Positions 52,869 to 61,033 of a DNA stretch of 64,000 nucleotides are shown here, one piece after another. The stretch is taken from contig JAOAAX010000003.1 in the NCBI GenBank assembly GCA_026418675.1, forward strand, positions 1 through 64,000, written 5' to 3'. Each line of letters begins with the position of its first letter. Position 1 is the stretch's first letter. A model generated the notes under the pieces. The model had not been told where the DNA came from, did not search any database, and saw only the letters and a program-made list of their open reading frames with translations. The translations under genes and the position numbers were made by a program. Source of the DNA: Chthoniobacterales bacterium. GTDB lineage: Bacteria; Verrucomicrobiota; Verrucomicrobiia; Chthoniobacterales; DYNR01.

Positions 52869-53621
52869 TTATTGGGGGAGGATTTGTATTTTGCTGGAAT
52901 AGTGGGGATAACCCGGGATGGATGCGTAGAGAATGTAGGTTTTCGCTGGGAGGAGGTTACGAGTGGAGAGAGAGCCGGAGAATACGACTTTTTCTTTTGG
53001 GTTGATGGTTATGAAACTGGGTATTTCTTCGAAGCGTTGGTCGGTTGACCAGCGTTCGATTTCGGAACCGTTGGGATCGAGGAGGACGAGATCGAATGTT
53101 TGGGTTGATGGGAATTCGAGGAGGATAAGGCGGTTGGTGTTGTTACGGATGGTGAATTTGGCGTGGATTTCATAGTAGCTGGAAATAGGAAAAGAAGGAG
53201 AGGGAGTTACGGAGAGGGAAATTTCCTCATTGTGAGCTTGTTTTTGTTCGGGGACGAATTCTTGGGAGATGTTTTGAAGGAAGTTTTTGAAGGTTGCAAA
53301 GAAAGGCATTTTCTGAGATGTTTGTTTTGTGCGTTCTTCTTCTTTTTGGTTTAGTTCTCGTTGATATGCGGATGCGAGGGCTAGTTTGGAAGGATCTGTT
53401 TCGAGAAAAAATGGGCTAACTTCGTCGAAATGGCGGAATTGTAGCTCGGTTAATTCAGGCGAAAGAGCGGGTGTTTGCCCGGTTGGAGAATCGTTTGGGG
53501 TCTGCGCTTTGCATAAAGAAAGGAATTGGGAAAAAAGAAAAGAGCAGAGGAAAAAAAAGAAGAGGAAAGTTTTGTTAGTGAATGCCCGAAAAAAGCAGGT
53601 GTTAGAGGAATTTTCTTTCAC
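52869..53621 (-). CDS. Secreted protein, unknown function
   Basis: 250 residues. A long N-terminal hydrophobic run with many Phe (about 14-38, FLFFFFLCSFLFSQFLSLC) is a signal peptide or anchor. A Glu/Lys-rich helical stretch follows (ELNQKEEERTKQTSQ), and then a C-terminal beta domain. That domain has IHAKFTIRNNTNRLILLEFP, TFDLVLLDPNGSEIERWS and TYILYASIPGYP, resembling intracellular proteinase inhibitor (BsuPI-like) folds. That resemblance is by eye. It precedes LemA in the same unit. Confidence 0.6.
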   Translation of the reverse strand: MKENSSNTCFFRAFTNKTFLFFFFLCSFLFSQFLSLCKAQTPNDSPTGQTPALSPELTELQFRHFDEVSPFFLETDPSKLALASAYQRELNQKEEERTKQTSQKMPFFATFKNFLQNISQEFVPEQKQAHNEEISLSVTPSPSFPISSYYEIHAKFTIRNNTNRLILLEFPSTQTFDLVLLDPNGSEIERWSTDQRFEEIPSFITINPKEKVVFSGSLSTRNLLPAKTYILYASIPGYPHYSSKIQILPQ

Positions 53622-53683
53622 GATTTTAATAGATTCTGGAACGATTTTGGAAGGAAGTTAACAGCACGAGGGAGAAGAAACAA

Positions 53684-55267
53684 TTATTGTTTTGAGTTGT
53701 GTAAGGGGGATGAGGGGTGGAAATTTTCAAACCATTTGAGGAATTCGGAACAAGCGGCTTGGGCGTTGCTAACAGCAAGGCCTCCTGCATCCTCAATTAC
53801 TTTGACCTCGGAGTCTTCAAAGAGGCGGACGATAGTTTTTACATTTTTGGTATATTTAAGGACACGGAGAGCATCGGCTAGCTTTGGAAGGGATACAATA
53901 ATTAGTGCAGCGTGGGTTGCGGAAGCTGCTTCGAGAATACGAGGATCGGAAGCGTCGCCTCGGATGCAAGGTATGGATTTTTTTTCTAGGGCTTCAATGA
54001 CGGCGGGGTCATCGTCAACGACAAGGATTGAGTAGCCGGCATCGAGTAAAGGCTTAGCGGCCCACATTCCAGCATTGCCGAAGCCGAGGATAAGGACATG
54101 GCCTTTACGAGGAAAGGAGGGGTGTGAGGGAGTTTTTCGTAAAGTCGGGTGCCAATGGAGAAGTTTCCAAGCTACCGAATCGGTCGCAAGGAATTGTGTG
54201 GCGGTCATGGTAGAAGTAGCAACTAGGGCGACTATCGTGAATTGCTCGCGGTCTAAGATTCCAAGCGACATTCCTACGAGGGCGGAGACAATTCCGAGCT
54301 CGCTTGTTTGGGCGAGAAGGAGGCCGCACTCGATACCTGTGCGAGAATTTTGCCCTTTCCATTCGACAACAGCAGCAACGATTGGAGGAGTGGCCAAGAT
54401 AATGATTGCAGCGAATGCTGCGGCTTGAAGAGGGATTTCCCAGCTTGGGATGATGAGAAGCGTGCCAAGGGCGATGAGGAATAATGCCTGGAAAAAGTCA
54501 GTCAAGGAACTTACTACACCTCTGACCAAACCATTAACAGGAAAGGCTGACAGTGAGAAACCTGCGAGAAAGGCTCCCGCTGCAATTGGCAGGCCGATTG
54601 CATTTGCGGCAGCAACAAACATAAACAGGAGTGCGATGGCGAGTAGAAGGAGCGTTTCATCGTCAGTGAGTAAGCGTTGAGCAAGATTGGGCAATAACCA
54701 GTAGTGACAAAACAAAGCCACTCCGGTGAGGCCGATAATTGCTGCAATGGCTTGAGGAATAGCCCAAATAGATGGTTTGGCAGAAGCACTCAAAAGAGAA
54801 ACCATAACCAGAACTGCTGCGTCCTGCATAAGTAGAACGCCAGTGACTAGTCTTCCGAACTTTTCAAACATTTGTCTGCGTAGCCTTAGATGGCGAATGA
54901 CGACGATGGTGGAACTGGCTGCCATGGCACAGGCTAAATAAACGGCGGACGTTTCGCTATGGCCAAGAGCCATAGCTAGGAAAAAGGAAACCAGCCCGAC
55001 TCCTGCAAACTGAGCAGCTGCGGCCCAGGCGGCAGCTTCTGTTTCGTGTGCAAAACGACGAGGGGTTAGTTCCATGCCGGCACTGAAAACAACAAAAGCA
55101 AGCCCAAGCTCTAAAATTGTTTTTGAGATTTCGTGAGATGGAGCAAAGGGGGTTAGGGAGAGGAGCCAACCGAGGGCAATTAATAGCGGTAAAGGGGTAA
55201 GCCGAAAATGGAAAGCGATTGCGTGAGCCAAGGCGGCTGCAGCAAGGATTACCGCAAGGCTAGTCAT
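53684..55267 (-). CDS. CPA2-type cation:proton antiporter with RCK domain (second of pair)
   Basis: 527 residues. Twelve or so membrane helices in the Na+/H+ exchanger fold include AGMELTPRRFAHETEAAAW, MAASSTIVVIRHLRLRRQ and AAGAFLAGFSLS. A C-terminal Rossmann domain follows (GHVLILGFGNAGMWAAKPLLDAG, about 395-420, ending DDDP), of the RCK/TrkA-N type that senses NAD(H) or similar. It resembles KefB/KefC. Its start ATG overlaps the stop of the upstream antiporter by one base, so the two are translated together and may form a heteromer or be a duplicated pair. Confidence 0.9.
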   Translation of the reverse strand: MTSLAVILAAAALAHAIAFHFRLTPLPLLIALGWLLSLTPFAPSHEISKTILELGLAFVVFSAGMELTPRRFAHETEAAAWAAAAQFAGVGLVSFFLAMALGHSETSAVYLACAMAASSTIVVIRHLRLRRQMFEKFGRLVTGVLLMQDAAVLVMVSLLSASAKPSIWAIPQAIAAIIGLTGVALFCHYWLLPNLAQRLLTDDETLLLLAIALLFMFVAAANAIGLPIAAGAFLAGFSLSAFPVNGLVRGVVSSLTDFFQALFLIALGTLLIIPSWEIPLQAAAFAAIIILATPPIVAAVVEWKGQNSRTGIECGLLLAQTSELGIVSALVGMSLGILDREQFTIVALVATSTMTATQFLATDSVAWKLLHWHPTLRKTPSHPSFPRKGHVLILGFGNAGMWAAKPLLDAGYSILVVDDDPAVIEALEKKSIPCIRGDASDPRILEAASATHAALIIVSLPKLADALRVLKYTKNVKTIVRLFEDSEVKVIEDAGGLAVSNAQAACSEFLKWFENFHPSSPLHNSKQ

Positions 55268-56952
55268 TAATGCAAAACTCCCAGCTTTTTCAAATGAGAG
55301 TTTTGTAACTTTATGCCGTCAACCTTGGAGAGCATAAGATAGGAGACATCTAGGTCTAATAAATTTTCTGCAACTGATTCATCAACGGTGTGAATAGCAC
55401 AGGGGACACCGTATTGGCGTGCCCGAAAAGCGAGAAGTTCGTTTGCTTCTTCAATTTGGAGGGCGCTAATCAGGAGTTTAGCTCTTGGTAAACCTGCATC
55501 GAGTAAAACATCGAGAAACTCGGAACTGCCGAGCATGGTTTCGCAGGGAAGGTTTTCGAGTTTTCGTGGGTCGGTATCGAGTGCGATTACTTTCTCTCCT
55601 CGGGCGCAAAGTTGGCGGACTATTTGTCTGCCGAGGCTGTTCATTCCAACGACGATTATGTGATTGGAGCGTTGTGCTAAGGGAAGACTGTCTTCTTCCT
55701 TTGTGGTCCGATTAGTAGTTTGAAATGGAGAGAGAAGTCCAATTTTTTTGCACCAGATATAAAGGTTTTGATTATAAAGGATGAAGTAAACGGAGATAGC
55801 GATAGTAAGAATTCCAACGAAGGCGGTTATGTCGATAATGCGTTGGGAAGAAATACCTATTTGGACACACATAGCAGTTAGCAGGAAGGAGAATTCGCTG
55901 ACTTGGGCGAGTGTGATGCTTGAAAACAGAGAAGTGCGCTCGCTATAACCCATTTTGGAGATGATGGGAATGAAAGTAAGTGGTTTTCCCAGGAGAACGA
56001 AGAGTGTGAGGATGAGGATGGGAAGGATTTCTCTCGAAGCGTTACCGAGTGAGACTCCTGCTCCAAGTGTTACGAAAAAAACTGCTATGAAGAAGTTCAT
56101 TAGGGGTTTTATTCGGTGCTGAAGGTCTCTGCTATGGGGTGATTGAGCAAGGCTTAAACCTGCGAAGAAAGCGCCAAGCTCCAGTGAGAGTTCTAAGGAA
56201 TGAGCCACCGAAACAACTGCAAAACACCATCCAAGGCTCAAGAGGAAAATTGTGGCAGGAGAGGGGGAAAAGTAGCGTAAGAGAGGAGGGAGGAGGTAGT
56301 TGGCCGCGATGAGCACGGCGCCGAGAAGAAGACTCATGGCAAGGAAAGCTTTCCCAATACCCATAGCTATGGATAGAGAAGTGGTGAGGGAAGTTTCTCC
56401 GCTTTCTAAAAAGTTTTGCGGGGTGTGGTTGAGTTCCAAGCCAGTTAAGATAGTCAGTAAAAAAATGACAATAATGTCCTGAACTAAGAAAATACCGATA
56501 GCAATACGGCCATAGAGGGTGTCCATTTCATTTTTGTCGGAGAGAATTTTGACGACGACGACTGTGCTTGAAAATGTGAGGGCTATTGAGAGGAGGAGAG
56601 AATCGAGAGGCGAAAAGCCTAAAAGTAAACAAACCAAGAAACCACCTCCTGTAGTGGAAACAACCTGGCCTATTCCAGCGACTATGGCTACTAAACCGAC
56701 TTCGCGGACTTTCTCGATATTAAGCTCGAGGCCAACAAGGAAGAGCATTAAGACGACTCCGATTTCGGATGCAAGTTGGAGTGTTGCGGTGTTTGAAATG
56801 ATTCCTGTAACTGGACCGAGTAGGATGCCCGCTGCCAAACAGGCGACAATGGGAGGAAGGCGAATAGCACGAGCTGCCAGCATGCAGACGGCCGCTCCTA
56901 CAATGACCCAGCCGAGCAAGACCAACGGAGAGTCTTCAGTCATTCCCGGCAA
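55267..56952 (-). CDS. CPA2-type cation:proton antiporter with RCK domain (first of pair)
   Basis: 561 residues. About twelve membrane helices include VACLAAGILLGPVTGI, LMLFLVGLELNIEKVREVG, FSSTVVVVKILSDKNEMDTLYGR and GAFFAGLSLAQS. The C-terminal part is HIIVVGMNSLGRQIVRQLCARG with a Rossmann fold (about 432-453); the usual first motif GxGxxG is GMNSLG here. The family exports K+ or Na+ in exchange for protons. It is followed directly by the second antiporter and preceded by a membrane protein gene 18 bases away. Selectivity is not decidable. Confidence 0.9.
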   Translation of the reverse strand: MPGMTEDSPLVLLGWVIVGAAVCMLAARAIRLPPIVACLAAGILLGPVTGIISNTATLQLASEIGVVLMLFLVGLELNIEKVREVGLVAIVAGIGQVVSTTGGGFLVCLLLGFSPLDSLLLSIALTFSSTVVVVKILSDKNEMDTLYGRIAIGIFLVQDIIVIFLLTILTGLELNHTPQNFLESGETSLTTSLSIAMGIGKAFLAMSLLLGAVLIAANYLLPPLLRYFSPSPATIFLLSLGWCFAVVSVAHSLELSLELGAFFAGLSLAQSPHSRDLQHRIKPLMNFFIAVFFVTLGAGVSLGNASREILPILILTLFVLLGKPLTFIPIISKMGYSERTSLFSSITLAQVSEFSFLLTAMCVQIGISSQRIIDITAFVGILTIAISVYFILYNQNLYIWCKKIGLLSPFQTTNRTTKEEDSLPLAQRSNHIIVVGMNSLGRQIVRQLCARGEKVIALDTDPRKLENLPCETMLGSSEFLDVLLDAGLPRAKLLISALQIEEANELLAFRARQYGVPCAIHTVDESVAENLLDLDVSYLMLSKVDGIKLQNSHLKKLGVLH

Positions 56953-56970
56953 GGGAAAGTATCAGAAGAG

Positions 56971-57792
56971 TTAAGAGAGGCGAAATAAATCCCAGAGAAA
57001 TTCCCACCACAGGAAGAACATGCCTCGCAAGGAGTATCGGACATAGCCATCCGATTCTTGGCGTAGGATTCCCTTTTGGATATTAAAGCGGACTTGTTCC
57101 TCTGCAAAAGATTTTAAAAGTTCAAGTAATTCTTCTGTTTTCTGCGGTTCAATTTTTTCTGGGGCGATGCCGTTAATTTCTAGGAACTGCTTGTGATAGT
57201 GGAGCATTTGGTTGAATTCGCAAAAAGGGATGCGTTGGATTTTCCAAGTTTTTGGAACAAGCATTCCATAAGAGAAAGGGTAATTCCAGGTAAGGAACTT
57301 TCGGCGAGGTTCAACAGTTAAGGTAGTGATAGCTGTATAGTAAAAAGTTGCCGTGGCACGTTCGATAAAACAGATTGTAGCATGGTTGCGATGAGCAGGG
57401 TTGTAGAAGATTCGGTAAAAATTACGCATATCTTCAATTTGCCAACCGGCGTCGAAGATATGTTCGTATTTTTCCTGTTCGATTTGTTCGGAGAGGTCGG
57501 ATAAATCGGGAAAAGAGGAAGAATTTGGTGGGGGGCAATGCTTGATGGGAGGACGAATAGGAAGGCGTAATTTGCGGACGTAGAAGAGGATTTCAATCCA
57601 AGGCAAGAAGAGCCAGGTGGCAGCAAAGATAGTTCCAAGCCATAGGCTCCCACCGAGTAACCATCCTGCGAGGAAGGAAGTAACGAAGACTCCAAGCGTT
57701 CCTAGACGGCGCAGGAATGGATGACCCAAACTATGTAAGGCCCAAGTAAGGACCGCCGAACCGCAAACAAGGAGCAAATTTGAAAGCATCAT
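56971..57792 (-). CDS. Membrane protein of unknown function
   Basis: 273 residues. Two hydrophobic segments are near the N-terminus (about 4-20 and 30-70, with VFVTSFLAGWLLGG). A soluble domain of about 190 residues follows, with Trp/Tyr-rich blocks YNPAHRNHATICFIERATATFYY and RKFLTWNYPFSYG, and ends near another hydrophobic Trp-rich piece GMFFLWWEFLWDLFRLS. No motif is recognised. The start overlaps the end of the glutaredoxin gene by four bases, and it ends before the antiporters, so it belongs to a - strand unit of redox and ion functions. Confidence 0.65.
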   Translation of the reverse strand: MMLSNLLLVCGSAVLTWALHSLGHPFLRRLGTLGVFVTSFLAGWLLGGSLWLGTIFAATWLFLPWIEILFYVRKLRLPIRPPIKHCPPPNSSSFPDLSDLSEQIEQEKYEHIFDAGWQIEDMRNFYRIFYNPAHRNHATICFIERATATFYYTAITTLTVEPRRKFLTWNYPFSYGMLVPKTWKIQRIPFCEFNQMLHYHKQFLEINGIAPEKIEPQKTEELLELLKSFAEEQVRFNIQKGILRQESDGYVRYSLRGMFFLWWEFLWDLFRLS

Positions 57793-58046
57793 GAAATGAC
57801 TCCTTTTTGGCGTAAAAAAAGTTCGAGTTGTCTTGTATCGAAATCTGGCAGGACATCGCCGTCTGGCATTTCTAAAGTAGGGGTGAGACTTTGTCCGGAA
57901 ATTTTTCGCATGTGAGAATAAGCGGAGGAATCTAATGTGACATCAATAACTTCATGAGGAATTTTTCTTACTCGTAGCCACTCCAATGCATCAATGCACC
58001 AAGGGCACCAGGGTTTAATATAGATTTTCATATCGAAAAAATTCAT
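57789..58046 (-). CDS. Glutaredoxin-family protein
   Basis: 85 residues from the ATG at 58046, six bases after GGAG; a TTG at 58058 is less likely. It has a thioredoxin-like fold with the active site CPWC (KPWCPWCIDALEWLRVRKIP), a cis-Pro loop TPTLEMPDG, and a C-terminal helix RQLELFLRQKG. It reduces disulfides or handles glutathione adducts in the cytoplasm. The second Cys is kept, so both monothiol and dithiol mechanisms are possible. It overlaps the next gene by four bases. The middle Trp is uncommon (CPYC is usual). Confidence 0.9.
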   Translation of the reverse strand: MNFFDMKIYIKPWCPWCIDALEWLRVRKIPHEVIDVTLDSSAYSHMRKISGQSLTPTLEMPDGDVLPDFDTRQLELFLRQKGVIS

Positions 58047-58116
58047 TCTCGTCTCCAAATGAAAACCAGAATGGTGCTTGAAATTAGCGGAACTAAGTTA
58101 GGGACTGAGTTGTTTA

Positions 58117-58350
58117 TTAGGGGTTATTGTTAGGGAAGAAACGCAAGGGCTGATATTGAGGTTGTTTGGAATCGGGAGAAAGGTTGTGAGGGGATTGGTT
58201 GTTGATATGACCCTCTTTTTTTTGATGAACATATTCGGGAAAGACTTTTTCAGCAGAACGGCGCTGGCACCCAAAGGAAGGGAAAAAGAAGGGAAGGATT
58301 ATTAAAAAGAAAAAGAAGTTTTTGAGTAGAGATAGGGATGGACGTTTCAT
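58117..58350 (-). CDS. Small lipoprotein, unknown function
   Basis: 77 residues from ATG 58350; an upstream in-frame TTG at 58362 would add four. The N-terminus MKRPSLSLLKNFFFFLIILPFFFPSFGC is a plausible signal with Cys as the acceptor. The rest is polar, Gln/Asn/Pro-rich, without a fold that I recognise. It stands between the glutaredoxin and MATE genes with about 70 bases on each side. It is short, so confidence is modest, but its composition and signal argue for a real gene. Confidence 0.5.
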   Translation of the reverse strand: MKRPSLSLLKNFFFFLIILPFFFPSFGCQRRSAEKVFPEYVHQKKEGHINNQSPHNLSPDSKQPQYQPLRFFPNNNP

Positions 58351-58429
58351 GCTATCGAGCAAAAAAAATCGGTCAGGTTACCTACTTTTCAAATAAAAAA
58401 ATGGAGATGAGTTGGAAAAGGAATTGTTT

Positions 58430-59812
58430 TCAGGGACGAGGCGAAAGGACCATTCGGTAAAGACGTAAGGAAAGAAGGGAGGCAACGCAGGCTAGTCCTA
58501 TAGCAAGGCCGATCCAGATTCCTTGAGCCCCTATCCTCAAAGCGAATGCGAGTAAAGCAGAGAGTGGTAGAGCAAGGAACCAGTAAGCGAGATAAGTTAT
58601 TAACATTGGGATGCGGACGTCTCCCATTCCGCGAAGGGCTCCCACAGAGACAATTTGGGTTCCATCGAAAAGTTGGAATATTCCGACTATAACAAGGAGA
58701 TTAGAAGCCAAGTTAACGACTTCGTAGGTTTGCAAGAACCATGAAGAGATTTGCCTGGCGAATACGAAAAAGATTACGGCAGAGAGTGACATAATAAAGA
58801 GGGAAAAGAAGAGACCGGATGCTGCGACAGGCAGGAGTTTGTGGTTTTGACGGCTCCCGAAAATTTGGCCGATTCTTACGGTTAATGCGTGAGAAACGCC
58901 AAGTGGGATCATGAAGGAAGTGCCGGCGCAAGTTAGAGCGATTTGGTGGGCAGCAAGAGAAACCGAACCCAGCCACCCCATCATTAGCCCTGCGAAGGAG
59001 AAAGCTCCAACTTCTGCAATGACCTGTAGCCCGGAAGGTAGGCCTATTCGGAACAGGGTTGGGATGTGCTTAAAAATCCTAAGAAACAACTCTTTAGAGG
59101 GAAATGATTTCAGACTTAGCAAGAAGGCGCGGAAGTGAGGAACTGCGAAGATTATCAAAATTAGCAAAATCATACTGGCCAATCGGCTTAGGAACGTGGC
59201 CAAACCTGCGCCGGTAAGTTCTAAAGGGATTACTCCTAAGTTGCCGTAAATAAATACCCAGTTTAAAAAGACATTCAATAGGACGCTGGTCAAAGTTACC
59301 CAAAAAGGGAGCCAAGGACGTAAAACTGACTCGGCAAAGGATTTTGCAGAGGTAAAAATCAAAGTGGGGACAATTGAAGCAGCAACGAAAATCAAGTAGG
59401 TCTTGGATTTGTTTACAACTTCGACAGGTTGGCCAAGGAATTGATAAATTGGAAGTAAAGCTATAGCAACGAAACTTAGGAGGAGTCCGCAAAGCAAAGC
59501 GAGAAGCCCACCTGCGAGGAGAACCTCGCCGACTTCTTCTTTTCTCCCTCCTCCAAATGCTTGTGAAGCAAGGACAGAGACGGATGACATGACCCCGTAT
59601 CCAAAAACCAAAAAAACAATCAGGACGTTATTTGCAAAGGCACATGCTGCCAATGGGGTAACTCCGAGGGGGCCAATCATTAGATTGTCTGCCCAACTGA
59701 GGAGCATTTGCCCGATTAAACCTGCAACCATTGGTGCGGAAAGCCGAAGTGTCGCCGGTATTTCTAGTATTATCTCTTGAAGGTCGAATTTTCTTTTCAG
59801 CAGTTTGGGCAA
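58430..59812 (-). CDS. MATE-family efflux transporter
   Basis: 460 residues with twelve membrane helices. The first half includes LRLSAPMVAGLIGQMLLSWADNLMIG, the standard MATE start, and SVLASQAFGGGRKEEVGEVL. The second half includes LPSGLQVIAEVGAFSFAGLMMGWLG and ALRGMGDVRIPMLITYLAYW. The NorM type exports cationic drugs against Na+ or H+. No catalytic lesion is visible. The start ATG lies about 340 bases from nuoJ on the other strand. Confidence 0.93.
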   Translation of the reverse strand: MPKLLKRKFDLQEIILEIPATLRLSAPMVAGLIGQMLLSWADNLMIGPLGVTPLAACAFANNVLIVFLVFGYGVMSSVSVLASQAFGGGRKEEVGEVLLAGGLLALLCGLLLSFVAIALLPIYQFLGQPVEVVNKSKTYLIFVAASIVPTLIFTSAKSFAESVLRPWLPFWVTLTSVLLNVFLNWVFIYGNLGVIPLELTGAGLATFLSRLASMILLILIIFAVPHFRAFLLSLKSFPSKELFLRIFKHIPTLFRIGLPSGLQVIAEVGAFSFAGLMMGWLGSVSLAAHQIALTCAGTSFMIPLGVSHALTVRIGQIFGSRQNHKLLPVAASGLFFSLFIMSLSAVIFFVFARQISSWFLQTYEVVNLASNLLVIVGIFQLFDGTQIVSVGALRGMGDVRIPMLITYLAYWFLALPLSALLAFALRIGAQGIWIGLAIGLACVASLLSLRLYRMVLSPRP

Positions 59813-60155
59813 AATTTAGTTGTTTGTTTTATGAAAGGAGAGGGAATCGAAAATAAAAATTAGAAGCTTGAGGGAAGCTATTTCGGTTAGTGATGAGTTT
59901 CTATCGGCAGTTTGGAGTTTTTTTGGATAGTTTTTAAATGGGGAAGGTGTGGCAACAAAAACGGCTGGAACGCTTATAGAAAAACAAACTTTCAGACATA
60001 GTTTTTTAGTTGAATCGGTTTTTTGAGGCTCAAAAGGTGATGTGTTTATCTAGAAAACAAAAAGATGACATTATTGTCTATAAAATTTATTTGGGCGTGA
60101 AGAGATTTGCCTTGCAGGTAGGGAGGGAGAGTTAGTAAAAGCGCAAATGTAGACA
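59813..60155. other. 343-base spacer between the MATE gene and nuoJ
   Basis: No gene is seen. The spacer is AT-rich and lies between divergent genes, so it should carry both promoters. A TATAAA hexamer near 60078 is a possible -10 element for nuoJ. I see no terminator, tRNA or riboswitch-like structure. Confidence 0.5.
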
Positions 60156-60659
60156 ATGCAGCTTGCAATTTTTTGGATATTTTCGGTTTTGATGTTACTG
60201 TTTGCCGGGTTAGTGGTAGTGATGCGTAATCCGGTGGCAAGTGCGTTGAGTTTGGTAATGTGTTTTATATGTCTTGCTGGGTTGTATTTTACCCTTGATG
60301 CGTTTTTCATAGGGATTATACAGATTTTGGTCTATGCGGGTGCAGTGATGGTTTTGTTTTTGTTTATTATAATGCTATTGAATTTGAAAGAGGAAGTTGC
60401 GAGGCGGTTGAAATTATCAGCCTTTTTTGGTGGTGGGCTTGTTTTGTGTGGTTTTGTCTATGCAATGGTAAAAGCTGTTATAAACTTACCGGAAGTTTGG
60501 CAAACGGCGCCCAAGCTAGAAACAGGCGGGATTTCAGATGTTGCTCGGATAGGTTTTAAGCTTTTTGAGACTTATAATATGCCCCTTCAGATAGTCGGAG
60601 TTATTCTCTTGGTTGCTACGATTGGGGTCGTTTTTTTAAGTAGTCGTCAATTGCGTTAA
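60156..60659 (+). CDS. nuoJ: NADH-quinone oxidoreductase subunit J
   Basis: 167 residues, a membrane subunit of complex I (NADH to quinone, proton pumping). It has five membrane helices. The family pattern starts [33 protein letters not shown] and goes on to [27 protein letters not shown], the NuoJ signature. The C-terminus is [20 protein letters not shown]. It is the first gene of this nuo run. Subunits A-I are not in front of it, so the complex I genes are split into at least two loci. Confidence 0.94.
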   Translation: MQLAIFWIFSVLMLLFAGLVVVMRNPVASALSLVMCFICLAGLYFTLDAFFIGIIQILVYAGAVMVLFLFIIMLLNLKEEVARRLKLSAFFGGGLVLCGFVYAMVKAVINLPEVWQTAPKLETGGISDVARIGFKLFETYNMPLQIVGVILLVATIGVVFLSSRQLR

Positions 60660-60672
60660 TCTAAAAAACTAT

Positions 60673-61017
60673 ATGGATATTGCTAATTTTGCCGAAGCGT
60701 CAGCGACTCTAGGGCACTATTTGATAGTCAGTGGGTTGCTCTTTGGGATTGGATTGATGGCGGTTTTGCTAAGGAGAAACATCATTATTTTGTTCATGGG
60801 TGTGGAAATGATGCTGAATGCGGCAAATTTGAGTTTAGTGGCTTTTTCGCGTTTTCATCCTGTTGGAGGTGGACCGGCCGTTGATTCACAGGTCTTTTTG
60901 TTTTTTATAATTACGGTAGCTGCTGCGGAAGTTGCGATTGGGTTAGCGATAATAGTGGCACTTTATCGAGCGAAGCAAACAATGCACGTGGAGGATTTGG
61001 ATAGTTTAAGATTTTAG
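60673..61017 (+). CDS. nuoK: NADH-quinone oxidoreductase subunit K
   Basis: 114 residues, three membrane helices: [39 protein letters not shown] (with the two conserved Glu positions of the proton path, one in GVEMMLN), then [26 protein letters not shown]. It is about ten residues longer than typical at the N-terminus. It lies 13 bases after nuoJ and 16 before nuoL. Confidence 0.95.
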   Translation: MDIANFAEASATLGHYLIVSGLLFGIGLMAVLLRRNIIILFMGVEMMLNAANLSLVAFSRFHPVGGGPAVDSQVFLFFIITVAAAEVAIGLAIIVALYRAKQTMHVEDLDSLRF

Positions 61018-61033
61018 TAAAAAAGCGTATCGA

